A stretch of DNA of 64,000 nt from Lingula anatina (taxonomy: Eukaryota > Brachiopoda > Lingulata > Lingulida > Lingulidae): NCBI RefSeq assembly GCF_001039355.2, contig NW_019775461.1:143898-207897 (forward strand), written 5' to 3'. This document shows, one piece after another, positions 50,539 to 61,314 of this stretch. The stretch's first letter is position 1. Every line of letters starts with the position of its first letter. A program made the position numbers and the translations under genes. Below the pieces are notes generated by a model that was not told the DNA's origin, did no database searches, and saw only the letters and a list, made by a program, of their open reading frames with translations.

Positions 50539-50703
50539 CAATATCTTTTTCAAGATACAGTGGTAAAATAATGTAGAAAAGGTGAAAGCCTGAGGCTACT
50601 GACAGTGGAAAATGCTGAGAAATTCGCTGTGAAGTGACGTAAGTCTGCTCACTGTGCAAGCTCGTTGTCAACTGACGCTCGTGAAGCGTGCTCGCTTTAT
50701 ATA
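50539..50703 (-). promoter_or_regulatory. TATA box and non-coding first exon of the orphan gene
   Basis: TATATAAA at 50703-50696 on the minus strand places the transcript start near 50670. The exon runs to the donor after 50539. It carries TGACGTAA (50635-50642 on the plus strand) and no ATG. Confidence 0.55.
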
Positions 50704-50906
50704 CTATGGCGTAATGATCTGTCAGTTGCCTTGACGATATCCGAAAAACAAAGTAGTGTTTGGATTTACTTTCAATTTTGTATATATTCACCTGATGATA
50801 AATAGGTAAGACAATCGAATTAATTTTTTGAAGTTAAAATCGCTATTCTGACCATCAATAGAACAGTGGATTCCATGTTCCTCCGAGTTTCAAAATTATT
50901 GAAAAA

Positions 50907-51064
50907 TGACGTGCTTAGGTCTGTTGCCAAAACAAAAAAACTGGCAATATGCCAGGAACGTAACCAACTGACGTCAGCATTTGGCAACTAGCCAATGACA
51001 TAAATGCTAAACGTCGTGAATGCAACGTAACAAACCATTATGTAGATGTAACGCAACGACGTCA
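50907..51064. promoter_or_regulatory. CRE-like cluster upstream of the orphan gene
   Basis: A perfect CRE palindrome TGACGTCA lies at 50969-50976, with near matches TGACGTGC at 50907-50914 and CGACGTCA at 51057-51064. CCAAT occurs at 50992. AACGTAAC and AACGTTGC words are interspersed. This is 200-360 bases upstream of the TATA box and suggests control by CREB/ATF-type bZIP factors. Confidence 0.5.
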
Positions 51065-51069
51065 CATTT

Positions 51070-52646
51070 GAAAGTAACGTTGCGGATAAAATTTTTCTAA
51101 CAAGTTAGGCCTACATTGCTTTCACTGTGATTCGTTGTTAGATTAGATCTAGAATTATTGACATTGTTGACAAAATTACAACAGATTTTAAAAAATAAAA
51201 TAATAAGCCAAGCGAATGCAGAGGAGACAAACCAATCTAATCCCCCCCCCCCTTTTTCTGAGTAAAATATGTAGTTGAGATCTAATAGGTCTTCGAAACA
51301 ATCAAATAAAATCACGAAAGTGGGCTTATAGTGAAATGTAGCATCCTGAAAACGATATACCCATGCTTTCATTGTAGCATTCTCTTTTAATTGCAAAACA
51401 GTAATAGAGTCGATGACTTTCAACATTATATATATTTTCTTTTTACACTGAACCTTAGTTATTTATGTGAGCTCTAAATAAGGCATGCTCGTGTTTTCCT
51501 TCGGTTTAAAGAAATTCAACAGAGAAATATTGTCATCCATAAATTTTAATTGTGCATAAGATTTTCTCTCTCTCTCTCTCTTTTTTTTTTTTTTTTTTTT
51601 TTTTTAAAGCAAATTTAGACCCTATGCAAAATCAGCAAAAATCCTTGGTCTCTGTTGGGCCGTCTTGCATAGCGCAACGTCAGCAACGTAACAATTAATT
51701 TACATCATAAATGCGGTTTTTACGTGGTGATGTTGCTATAACCACCAGATAAGCTTTATCCAAGTTTGTTCATTTTACTTGCCTCTGAATAGTTTGGATT
51801 TCAATTAGAGGGAAAAAACTTGTTCAAATCGGTGAATGCTACATCTCTATTTCATATCGAGCGTTGAATTATGAATCGGCAAAAGGTTTGTTTCAGCGAA
51901 AAGATTTTCGCTTAAAAATTTAAGAACTGATAAATAATTATTAACTCCAATTCATTTAAGTTTTTTAAATAACGTCCACCTATATTTATAAAAAGATATA
52001 TAAAATAATAATAATCATCAATCACTTCTTCAAACGATGTAGGCGAATTTTTTTCCTCCGTCAGTTGTCTTCGAATAACGCAGTTCTCGATACCAGAATT
52101 GCTGCAACATTTAGAGGAATTTATCATGTTACTAGAACGCCATAATGAAGAATGAAATAAGTAAGCATACAATAAAGTGATATTCGAATACAGTACATGT
52201 AGTGAGGCGATCACAGTGAATGGTTAGCGTACGGCCTCACGATGCATCGTTTAGGCTAACTGAACCGTAAACGTATAAAATAACTATGGATAGCTCAGGG
52301 GCGGATCCAGGATTATTTGAAGGGGGTCTGCGGATGCAAAGCAACCCCCCCCCCCTGTATAAAAAAATCCAATAAACTTACAACTACTTTTTATTGTACA
52401 CATGATAATCACACGTGTCATCAATTTAAAACAACCGTTGTTATTCACACAAACAAACGATACAGTAGTCCTTTCTTAGAATGTCATTAGTTGCAAAGTC
52501 AAATGAGAAAATATCAGTTTTTTTTTTCTTTTCAAACAATTATAATCTATAAAATAGAAAAGATGCCAGTAATGTGCATGTTGTCTTTCTGTTAGATACA
52601 AGGCAGTGTTGGTATATAAAAGCCCTTGTCATCCGCCTGATCCAAT
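51070..52646. other. Gene-free stretch
   Basis: Contains C11T5 (51242), a (TC)nTn tract (51567-51605) and a partial MITE at 52296-52358. No coding signal seen. Confidence 0.6.
52296..52358. mobile_element. MITE copy 2, truncated
   Basis: Begins CAGGGGCGGATCCAGGATTA and continues GGGTCTGCGGATGCAAAGC, then is lost after a C tract. Confidence 0.6.
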
Positions 52647-52786
52647 TTAAACCTCGGAAAGAGGTTCATCAACATCTTCTTTTAGTCCTAACTCCTTGAG
52701 AAAAGCTGACTCTTCCTCTAAAAATGCTATTGCTGCTTCATATCGTAATGATTTTCCTCTTCTGTAAGTTCCACATTTGGTGCAAT
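52647..52786 (-). CDS. Terminal exon of an unknown gene
   Basis: After the acceptor ATGTTTCAG the exon reads, in one open frame only, CTKCGTYRRGKSLRYEAAIA, then a Glu/Leu-rich helix and the end EPLSEV before TAA. That gives 45 residues. AATAAA on the minus strand at 52395-52390 follows. The incoming phase is 1. The CxxC and charged tail look like real protein, but I recognise no family. The 5' exons are unresolved; a possible start with a weak donor lies near 53235, below an ETS site at 53275-53282. Confidence 0.45.
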
Positions 52787-52819
52787 CTGAAACATAACAC
52801 ATAAGACGATTGTATGAAG

Positions 52820-52859
52820 CATGGACCTAATGAGAGAAGGTTCTCTCATTAGGTCCATG
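52820..52859. mobile_element. 40-bp perfect palindrome with 7-bp direct repeats
   Basis: Arms of 19 bases (CATGGACCTAATGAGAGAA and its inverse) around GG. TATGAAG lies on both sides (52813-52819 and 52860-52866). Same ends and layout as the palindrome at 36606. Confidence 0.6.
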
Positions 52860-52869
52860 TATGAAGCTT

Positions 52870-55375
52870 CAAAATTTTCGAAGATTTTCAAAAATCAGCT
52901 GTGATATCCAGAGGCCAAACACCAACTGGTCAGCAGTTGGCCGCATGCTTCACCGGATTTCATTTGTCTACATTTGTGAATGTACACGTAATTAAAGGAA
53001 AATAACTTAAATGACATATTCTATGATTCACTTAGAATTTTATTATATTGATTTTAATAGCACAAATTCAAATCATCTTTAGTTTTGTGCTCTTAAATTT
53101 AAATGAAAAAATGTTTATTTTTAAAACATATAAACCACTTCTATGGTAACTTTTTTCCATTGATTTCGGAAACTTTTTTTTTTTTTGTAATACTAATGTC
53201 TGATAAACCTCCCAACTTTGTTTGCAGCGTCATTTAGATTGTGTTCCACCGGCCTCGTTACAGAGATGAACATCACTTCCGGCCAGTTTATAACTCAAGG
53301 CAATCTAATTTGCATATAAGAGAAAAATCCATTTTTTTTTTCTTGGTTTTGAGTTGTATGCACATTTTCCATTCCCCATTAAAAGCAATTTCCCTTCTGC
53401 TAAAAAATCCTCGAAAGACTCGATCGACACGCGCTGTTTATTAATCAAATCAACATAAATAACTTTCGTATCACAGACGTGAATCACGTTTTCACGCCCA
53501 AGTAATAAAATTGTTAAATAGCGCCGATAACTGCACTTGCCCAAAGTAGGTCAATTGCCTGTATAAAAATCCCATACGATTATCGATTTTTTGGGTAAGG
53601 ACGGTTTTGGGGGGAGGCAGGAAAGAAAAAATCGTCAAGATGCCAGCAAAATATTTGGGACTCTTCGAACCACTTAAAAGCAGAGTATATTGAAAACTTT
53701 TTAAAGGGATAAAAACTAATTGACTTCTTTAGTTATGCGACGTAAAACTTGGCAGAAATTATAACAGAAGCTATATTTCATCTGTTTCTCCCTAAAATGT
53801 TGCAGACCGCGTAAACTATTTAGCTGTCGAGAATATGATTCAGCACACGATAGTGTTGAAGGAGTACGGGTCAGAGTGGTTTGGATATAGGGAGGGGGGA
53901 GGTTACTCACGTCACTTTTTCCAGCCACTTCAGTCTTAAGAGCGGGAAGTAAGGAATATATATGAAATAAATCTTAAAATTTTATATGTTTACAGTAGAA
54001 ATATTTTTTTTTAAATACCACGAGAAGAAGTATTTGGTTGAAGTTTCACTTGATTTTTTTTTTTTTTTTTTTTTCTTTAGAAGTGCCACGTACTCTTGTN
54101 TTTTTTTTTTTTGCTATTTTAATACATTAAAATGTACGTCCACGATACTGGGTAACGAAATTGGGACATGGGAAACATGGTGCCGATCTTGTGAGCACGC
54201 TTTCCGCTTAGAATATGCATCGTATTTTGCTTTATATTCATAAAGTTTAGAAAATCTAACATTAAACACATAAAAAAATATTAGGAAAGAGTACACTTAA
54301 CTTCACAGAGTTGGGAAAGCACGCTGCGATCCTGAATCGGCGGCTAAACAGCGACAACATGAAATCGTCTCTTGTGTTCACGCTGTCCGTTGATAATATA
54401 GACATCTTTCTTCTTTTGCTTCATATTCATCAAGTTTGGAAAATGTAACATTAAACACATATGAAATATCATGGAAGAGTACATTTAACCAAGGATTATT
54501 TTAAGGGGGGTCCGCGGATGCAAATCCGACCCTCCCCCCCCTCCCTTGGTGTGGAGTTCGGGGGCCTTCAGCGGGCCGCAAAAAAAATTGGTATTTTAGA
54601 GGGCGAACAGTGCCATTTGGTACGGTTTACAACTATGTTTCAGCTAGTCAAAATTCTAATTTCAAGAGGGGACCAGAAATCGAAGGGGGGCGGGGGGGGG
54701 GGTCAGGACCCCCCCTGACCCCCTCTCTAAATCCGTCACTGAAATTGGTAGCTTTTTCTGCAGAAACATATAACCACATGCAATTCTTCATTTAACTTTT
54801 CGAGCATTTTAAAATCCCTATTATCTATCAACAAACTGAATAGAATACATATATCTTGTTGACATACAATCTTAAAAAGAACTGAAGTGACATAATTCAT
54901 ACATTTTGTGCATTGAAAGAAGGCGTCCAACTAATACATTTTTCCAGAACTACACACTTAAAAACACGACTGTTGTTTTTTCTCTCTGTGTCTCTGCCTG
55001 ACTGCCTTGAATTCTTATCTTATTTATTTACCCTTTTCATGTGTTTGCGATCTTAAACTTGATCGTGTACAGAGGGAGAACTTGCCTAAGTTTTCATGGC
55101 TGAATAAGAAGACCACCTGTTAACGTTGAAAAGTAACCGGTTTTTCTCACATATTTAGATCATCATGATGATCAACATGATGTTTCGCAAGTCATGGTGT
55201 TACGAGTTTGTTAACGATGCACGTTACAACATGATATCATAAGCGCACAGCTTTTTAGTCGAAGCGACTAGAATTCTTTGAAAAACGACGAAAAACACTT
55301 TTCACGTGTTACTATGAGAACTATCTAAAAACACACATGTTGCTGCAATATTTTTTCAAATCAATTTAGAGATAT
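52870..55375. other. Intergenic stretch with weak promoter-like and coding signals
   Basis: ACTTCCGG (ETS/GABP type) lies at 53275-53282. A minus-strand open frame of about 78 codons (53305-53544) contains VIHVCDTKVIYVDLINKQ but has no splice partners. Single N at 54100 within a T tract. A MITE copy lies at 54491-54741. Two stretches near 54210-54300 and 54410-54480 share GCTT-ATATTCAT-AAGTTT-GAAAAT and AACATTAAACACAT, a local duplication. Confidence 0.4.
54491..54741. mobile_element. MITE copy 3
   Basis: Matches the 59919 copy from GGATTATTTTAAGGGGGGTCCGCGGATGC through GTGCCATTTGGTACGG to CTAAATCCGTCACTG. The left terminal repeat is lost. Confidence 0.7.
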
Positions 55376-56662
55376 GAAATTTGGACTGTTTGAGCTATCT
55401 TTATTTAAATCATGAGGCAAATATCAGTTACTCCACACATCTTTAATTTCTAAAGAATTTATAGGATATTTCAAAATAGACTACTGTTATACTTATTTGA
55501 TACATGTATATCTTTTATGACATATTTAATTTCAACAGAACTGAAAAGGGATATTTCAAAATAGAAATATAACTTTTAAGTACTAATAATGCACAAATAT
55601 CTTTATCAAAATGAGTTATATCCGCAATAAGTTCATAAAACATTTTATATCGATATACTGGAGCACTGAAGACAGCGTGGTTTAACAAGAACACTTCCGG
55701 TCAGCGCAATACTGGACAGTGAAAGAGGCCCTGCACCCATCGTCTACCCAGATTTTGTTGCCAAGGAAACCGAAGCTTTTGTTGAAGTCACAGCTGGAAC
55801 GGGAGTACTTCTTGGCCACATTGATAGAAGTTATGACTCCACCGACGCGACATTCGGCGTATTTATAATTGTGACTGCTGCAATCGGCATTGCCTGTAAA
55901 AAGCATAAAATGAACTCGAATCATTTTCATTCAATAAACTGATGCGGATTAGGAAAAACTAGTCTGTTCGAATACAGGAATCGTAGCGTTCAAGTGTCAA
56001 CCAAGAATGTGATTAATAAATGAATGCAACGTGCTTACATTCTCTGAATAAACAAAAGTGGGGGGAAACTTCAATTAGTACCTCTATATGCGTTTTTAAC
56101 TAAATGCCTTTCACATTGAATAAAAATTACAAGTTAAGCTTACTAAAATATTTTTAGAAAGATTGCAATTTGAAATCATGTCTCTTTTTACTTCTTTATA
56201 GACATTTTGGTCACTCCAATTTTGTTTTGGTTGTTAAATGCGTTGTGTTTGCAAATTGCAACTCTACAAATTGTTATCCCTAAAAAAATATTTTTAAAGG
56301 TGAACAAAACCTGGACGACGAAAGTAGGCTAACTATTTCTTAAATCCTTTTGATAACTGCTTAAACTACTTTATGGATAAATTACCAACTTACTCGTTTT
56401 CAAATTTCTGCAGTTGAAATCGACGTAGAAGCGGGCTCTGCACCCGTGATTGACCCATAGGCTACAGCCATTTACAGCGAATGAGTATCCTGCGTCGCAG
56501 GAGGATCTTGATCTCTTGGTCATCACACTGGCCGAAATACCCCGGACCCCTGTGCAACATGATTTGTATTGGTAACCATTGCTGTCACAGTCAAAGATCC
56601 CCGTTACGGCTGAAAAAGGTAAAACAATGTTTGAAAAATGTTGATTAATTTTTTGTTGTTCT
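55376..56662 (-). pseudogene. Partial copy of the DUF3011 gene (probable assembly duplicate)
   Basis: This 1,287-bp block repeats 56664-57950 with only a handful of differences. It ends exactly at the single N at 56663. It holds exon 2 (56609-56394) and exon 3 (55893-55682) but no exon 1. One difference changes a lysine to asparagine in exon 3 and another alters the acceptor of exon 2. The boundary at the N and near-identity of intron sequence suggest two haplotype contigs placed side by side rather than a true gene copy. If real, it would supply alternative downstream exons. Confidence 0.7.
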
Positions 56663-56663
56663 N
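56663..56663. other. Single N at the junction of two near-identical blocks
   Basis: Lies exactly between the two 1.29-kb copies; behaves as a contig join. Confidence 0.8.
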
Positions 56664-56969
56664 GAAATTTGGACTGTTTGAGCTATCTTTATTTAAATCA
56701 TGAGGCAAATATCAGTTACTCCACACATCTTTAATTTCTAAAGAATTTATAGGATATTTCAAAATAGACTACTGTTATACTTATTTGATACATGTATATC
56801 TTTTATGACATATTTAATTTCAACAGAACTGAAAAGGGATATTTCAAAATAGAAATATAACTTTTAAGTACTAATAATGCACAAATATCTTTATCAAAAT
56901 GAGTTATATCCGCAATAAGTTCATAAAACATTTTATATCGATATACTGGAGCACTGAAGACAGCGTGGT

Positions 56970-58360
56970 TTAACAAGAACACTTCCGGTCAGCGCAATAC
57001 TGGACAGTGAAAGAGGCCCTGCACCCATCGTCTACCCAGATTTTGTTGCCAAGGAAACCGAAGCTTTTGTTGAAGTCACAGCTGGAACGGGAGTACTTCT
57101 TGGCCACATTGATAGAAGTTATGACTCCACCGACGCGACATTCGGCGTATTTATAATTGTGACTGCTGCAATCGGCTTTGCCTGTAAAAAGCATAAAATG
57201 AACTCGAATCATTTTCATTCAATAAACTGATGCGGATTAGGAAAAACTAGTCTGTTCGAATACAGGAATCGTAGCGTTCAAGTGTCAACCAAGAATGTGA
57301 TTAATAAATGAATGCAACGTGCTTACATTCTCTGAATAAACAAAAGTGAGGGGGAAACTTCAATTAGTACCTCTATATGCGTTTTTAACTAAATGCCTTT
57401 CACATTGAATAAAAATTACAAGTTAAGCTTACTAAAATATTTTTAGAAAGATTGCAATTTGAAATCATGTCTCTTTTTACTTCTTTATAGACATTTTGGT
57501 CACTCCAATTTTGTTTTGGTTGTTAAATGCGTTGTGTTTGCAAATTGCAACTCTACAAATTGTTATCCCTAAAAAAATATTTTTAAAGGTGAACAAAACC
57601 TGGACGACGAAAGTAGGCTAACTATTTCTTAAATCCTTTTGATAACTGCTTAAACTACTTTATGGATAAATTACCAACTTACTCGTTTTCAAATTTCTGC
57701 AGTTGAAATCGACGTAGAAGCGGGCTCTGCACCCGTGATTGACCCATAGGCTACAGCCATTTACAGCGAATGAGTATCCTGCGTCGCAGGAGGATCTTGA
57801 TCTCTTGGTCATCACACTGGCCGAAATACCCCGGACCCCTGTGCAACATGATTTGTATTGGTAACCATTGCTGTCACAGTCAAAGATCCCCGTTACGGCT
57901 GAAATAGGTAAAACAATGTTTGAAAAATGTTGATTAATTTTTTGTTGTTCTATGTTTGTAAATACAGGAGTTACAAGCATAATATTGGAGAATCGAAGAA
58001 AAAAAAAAAAAAACAGCCGCAATCGATGCATATTTACATGAACTGATTTTTCAGAAAACGCATCATATGTTACACTATTTCCCCGCGTTGACTTTAAAAA
58101 AAAAAAGGCCTCCTTTATTACTAAAAAATGAAACTATAAAAGACGAAAATGATCATTAATACAATGTAAAAAAAAACGTTTGAAGCATTAAGTGAATCAC
58201 AATGTATTCTAACTTATCAGCGAAGAGTTAAGAGAATGAACTGGGCCCCTTTTGACAATTTTCTTACAAAAGCTTATCTCAACATTGAATATTTACCTTC
58301 GCTTGTACCCCACATTCCAATCAGGCAAAGACTAAATACAACGATCATTTGACCTTCCAT
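56970..58360 (-). CDS. Secreted protein with two DUF3011-like domains
   Basis: Exons 58360-58297, 57898-57683 and 57181-56970 join in phase (1, 1) and give 163 residues. Exon 1 encodes a signal peptide (MEGQ, then MIVVFSLCLIGMWG). Exons 2 and 3 each encode one domain of about 65 residues: C-D/S-S-x4-Y-x2-C, a Ser/Arg-rich S-R-S-S-C, then the signature (L/I)WV(N/D)xGCRA(R/S)F and a closing Cys. This matches DUF3011. I recall that egg/gonad lectins of sea hares (ADEL type) contain such domains, so carbohydrate binding outside the cell is plausible. One domain per symmetrical exon implies growth by exon duplication. A TATA box lies at 58468-58463. Part of the gene is repeated at 55376-56662, probably by assembly error. 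Identity of the domain is fairly sure; function is inference. Confidence 0.8.
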
Positions 58361-58462
58361 TTTCTCTTCTTCTGTATTTTCTCTTGGAGCAAAAACTGTC
58401 GTTCGACTCAGATCTCGAGAGCTTGACCGCAACTTGAATGTCCAGTTCCATGTACGGCGCGA

Positions 58463-58468
58463 CTTATA
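58463..58468 (-). promoter_or_regulatory. TATA box of the DUF3011 gene
   Basis: TATAAG about 103 bases before the start codon on the minus strand. Confidence 0.45.
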
Positions 58469-58479
58469 TTCGTTTGTAA

Positions 58480-58938
58480 GCGGATCTTGTGGACGAGCAA
58501 ATTTTTGCCATTAAATTAAAGCGCAACATTTTTCTCGGGAAGTGAATATTTTTAAGAAGTCGCATGGGAAGATCACATGTCCGGTTGCGGTTAGAAATAA
58601 GATCAAAATCATCGGTCACTTTTCTTCTTTTGATCTGAATACAGATATTTTTGATTTTCTCTCATATTCATATTCTATACTCTCATACTCATATTCTCTA
58701 ATAATCAACTAATAATTATTTATATACTTCACGATAGGGATAACATAACTTAAATACAGCGTTTAAAACCATTTTTTTTTTGAAAATTTAAATTAAAGTT
58801 ATTATATCCTAGGCTACTGCTTCATCAAATAAGGTAAGCACGACCTAAACTTCTCTCTCTCTCTACCTCTCTCTCTTTTGTAGCTGCAACTTTGTTGGAT
58901 TACGAACCCTCTGAAAATATCATGTGCTTAGCCTTTCA

Positions 58939-58976
<38 letters not shown>

Positions 58977-59900
58977 TAAATGATTCACAAATAAGTAGTT
59001 TTCGAGATACACATTTTCTTAAAGCTTTATTATTTATTCATAGATGTCTAAAATATTGCAGTCCTGTTAGCATGAAAAACCTGTCACAGTCAAAGATCCC
59101 CGTTACGGCTGAGATACGGCTGAGATGGTAAATTAGATATAGTAAATTTAGTTGAAAACCACACGTAGATGATAGTGCGTGATAGATCTCATTTCACTAT
59201 AAACGTGATACAAAATAAACCTTCAATTACTTTTCGGGCACTACATCAGTTTCAGCTGTGATCAGTTTTCCACATAAACATGATCTGCAAAAGTGAAACT
59301 CACTGCAAGGATGGTACAGGATAACATATAGCACATTGTAAGACCATAAATCAAATAGCCTAATAGCCTGAGTCAAAGGTTATGAATTTAATTGCCTTAA
59401 CGATGGCACTATATTGCTTGAGCATGCAGGATGTGCGACACATGCATATGGTTTTGAGAAAAAGGGAAGTTGCCAATTTAAATAGGATACAAACATGCTT
59501 CGGACAAGGAGGTGCGTCTTATACACCTTCTTGATTGGAAGGGCATTGAGATACGTATTTCTATACTTTTTTCTCCTCATTAATATATCGCAACGCTGCT
59601 TTATGATAAATAGTGAAATTGCAATTTCTTGGAGCTAAAATATATAAATACACATTTTGATTTTCTCCCTTACTGTTACATGTAGAAACACCCGATCAAA
59701 AGTTCACGTTTTCCACTCATGAAAGTGTTTTATACAAATGTGTCTTCAGAACCACGGAATCGCACTTGCATAAATTTATCTTCTTGTTTTGTTTGTTAAC
59801 ATATAAATAAGGCTATCTATTTTTTTATTGAAGTTGGCAAAAGATGTCAGGTATCGCAGGCATAACAGGGGGCTTATCTGATCTCTGCCTAGGTGTACAG
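58480..59900. other. Intergenic stretch
   Basis: Low-complexity DNA with a (TC)n tract (58852-58876) and a T33 tract (58943-58975). Apart from the exon fragment at 59081-59112 I see nothing coding. Confidence 0.6.
59081..59112 (-). pseudogene. Fragment of DUF3011 exon 2 start
   Basis: CTGTCACAGTCAAAGATCCC and the next 12 bases equal the first 30 bases of exon 2 plus its acceptor. The repeated ACGGCTGAGAT beyond it gives two acceptor-like CTCAG words. Too short to code alone. Confidence 0.7.
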
Positions 59901-59918
59901 TGTAGGCCTACATCTTGA

Positions 59919-60206
59919 CAGGGGCGGATCCAGGATTATTTGAAGGGGGTCCGCGGATGCGAAGCCGACCCTCCCTCCCCCCCCCCCCTTTCTCGGCGTG
60001 GGGCCCGGGGCCCATTAAAGGGTCCCGAAAATTTTTGGTATTTTTGAGGACGAACGGTGCCATTTGGTACTGTTTAGAAGCATGATTCAGCTAGTCAAAG
60101 TGCTAATTTCAAGAGCTAGGGGACCATCATTGGTGTGATTTTTTTTATAGAAATCAAAGGGGGGGGGGGGTCAGGACCCCCCTGACCCCCTCTAAATCCG
60201 CCACTG
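59919..60206. mobile_element. MITE copy 4 (full length)
   Basis: 288 bp from CAGGGGCGGATCCAGG to CTAAATCCGCCACTG; the two ends are imperfect inverted repeats beginning CAG(T/G)GGCGGAT, as in hAT-type elements. The interior holds C and G tracts and GTGCCATTTGGTACTG; no transposase. Confidence 0.8.
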
Positions 60207-60512
60207 TCTTCATTATAGCTATTGGTAGGGCCTACTATTCTAGCAGACAAAACACTGAAAATTACCCACCACACCCAATCGATTGCTTGCGTATTCATGC
60301 TTTTCAAACGGGGGCGTCTCAATAGTCCGAAGGTTCATTGGTCCGAAAAGCGGTAACATTTTCATCGATTTTTTTTAACCAAGGGTTCATTCGATTGGGT
60401 CGACCATTGAACTTCGGACTATTGCTACGGCCCCTTCAAAACAGGTGTGCATTTTTGTGCATTTTATAAAAACGCTTGCTTAAACTCACCATTTTACCAG
60501 TTATAACTAAGT

Positions 60513-60771
60513 AGGGGCGGATTCAGCATTATTTGAGGGGGGATGTCTGTGGATGCCAAGCCTACCCCCCCGCCCCCGGAAAATTTTTGGTATATTTTAG
60601 AAGGCGAACGTTAATTACCATTTGGTAGGCTACGGTTTAAAACAATGATTCAGCTAGTTAAATTCAAATTTCAAGAGGGGACCATTGGTGTGAATTTTTT
60701 AGAAATCGAAGAGGGGGTGGGGGGGGGGGGGGGAGGCAGGGCCTCCCTGACACCCCCTAAATTCGCCACTG
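60513..60771. mobile_element. MITE copy 5
   Basis: 259 bp from AGGGGCGGATTCAGCATTA to CTAAATTCGCCACTG, diverged from copy 4, same orientation. Confidence 0.8.
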
Positions 60772-61314
60772 GTAATTAACGATGTTATAAAAAATCATTT
60801 GTCCTGCTTTTGGTTATTCACTCTGCCACCAGGAGCGCATACATGCTTCCGTTTAGTAAGAGGGGCCACTCGCTCGGATCCCAAACTTTTATTTGTGTAA
60901 ACGTTCAGTAAATGAAAGCAGCACACCATTTTAGGGTTATTATTTCTTTTATTAGATGATTTCCCAACCATTTGTTGTTAAATTATAGGTTTTCACTCTA
61001 GTTTAATCTTGTGGACGCTCGTCGACTCTAGCGACGTAGCGTGCACCCAAACTTTCTCTCTGCTTAGTTTATAGCGGTGTGATATCATTCAGTTGGCCTA
61101 CATAATTAGGACACTTTACTTTGTTTTCCAACTGAAAATACCAAATTATATTTAAGGTATAAGTATGAAGTGATTCTCCAGCCATTTTATGCTTGTGGAC
61201 ATTTGCAATTGAGGACGCTGTTCTGACAGACCGGAAATTTGAGGTCACATATCTGTGCCGGTAGTGGGAGTTGACATCAAGAAGTTAAGTTGGGAGCTCT
61301 ACCTACAGCTCGAC
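60772..61314 (+). promoter_or_regulatory. Upstream region of NAGK
   Basis: No gene. The promoter and 5' UTR of NAGK must lie here. I see no TATA box near the start; AAAATGGC-type words and GC content rise slightly toward 61250. Confidence 0.35.
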
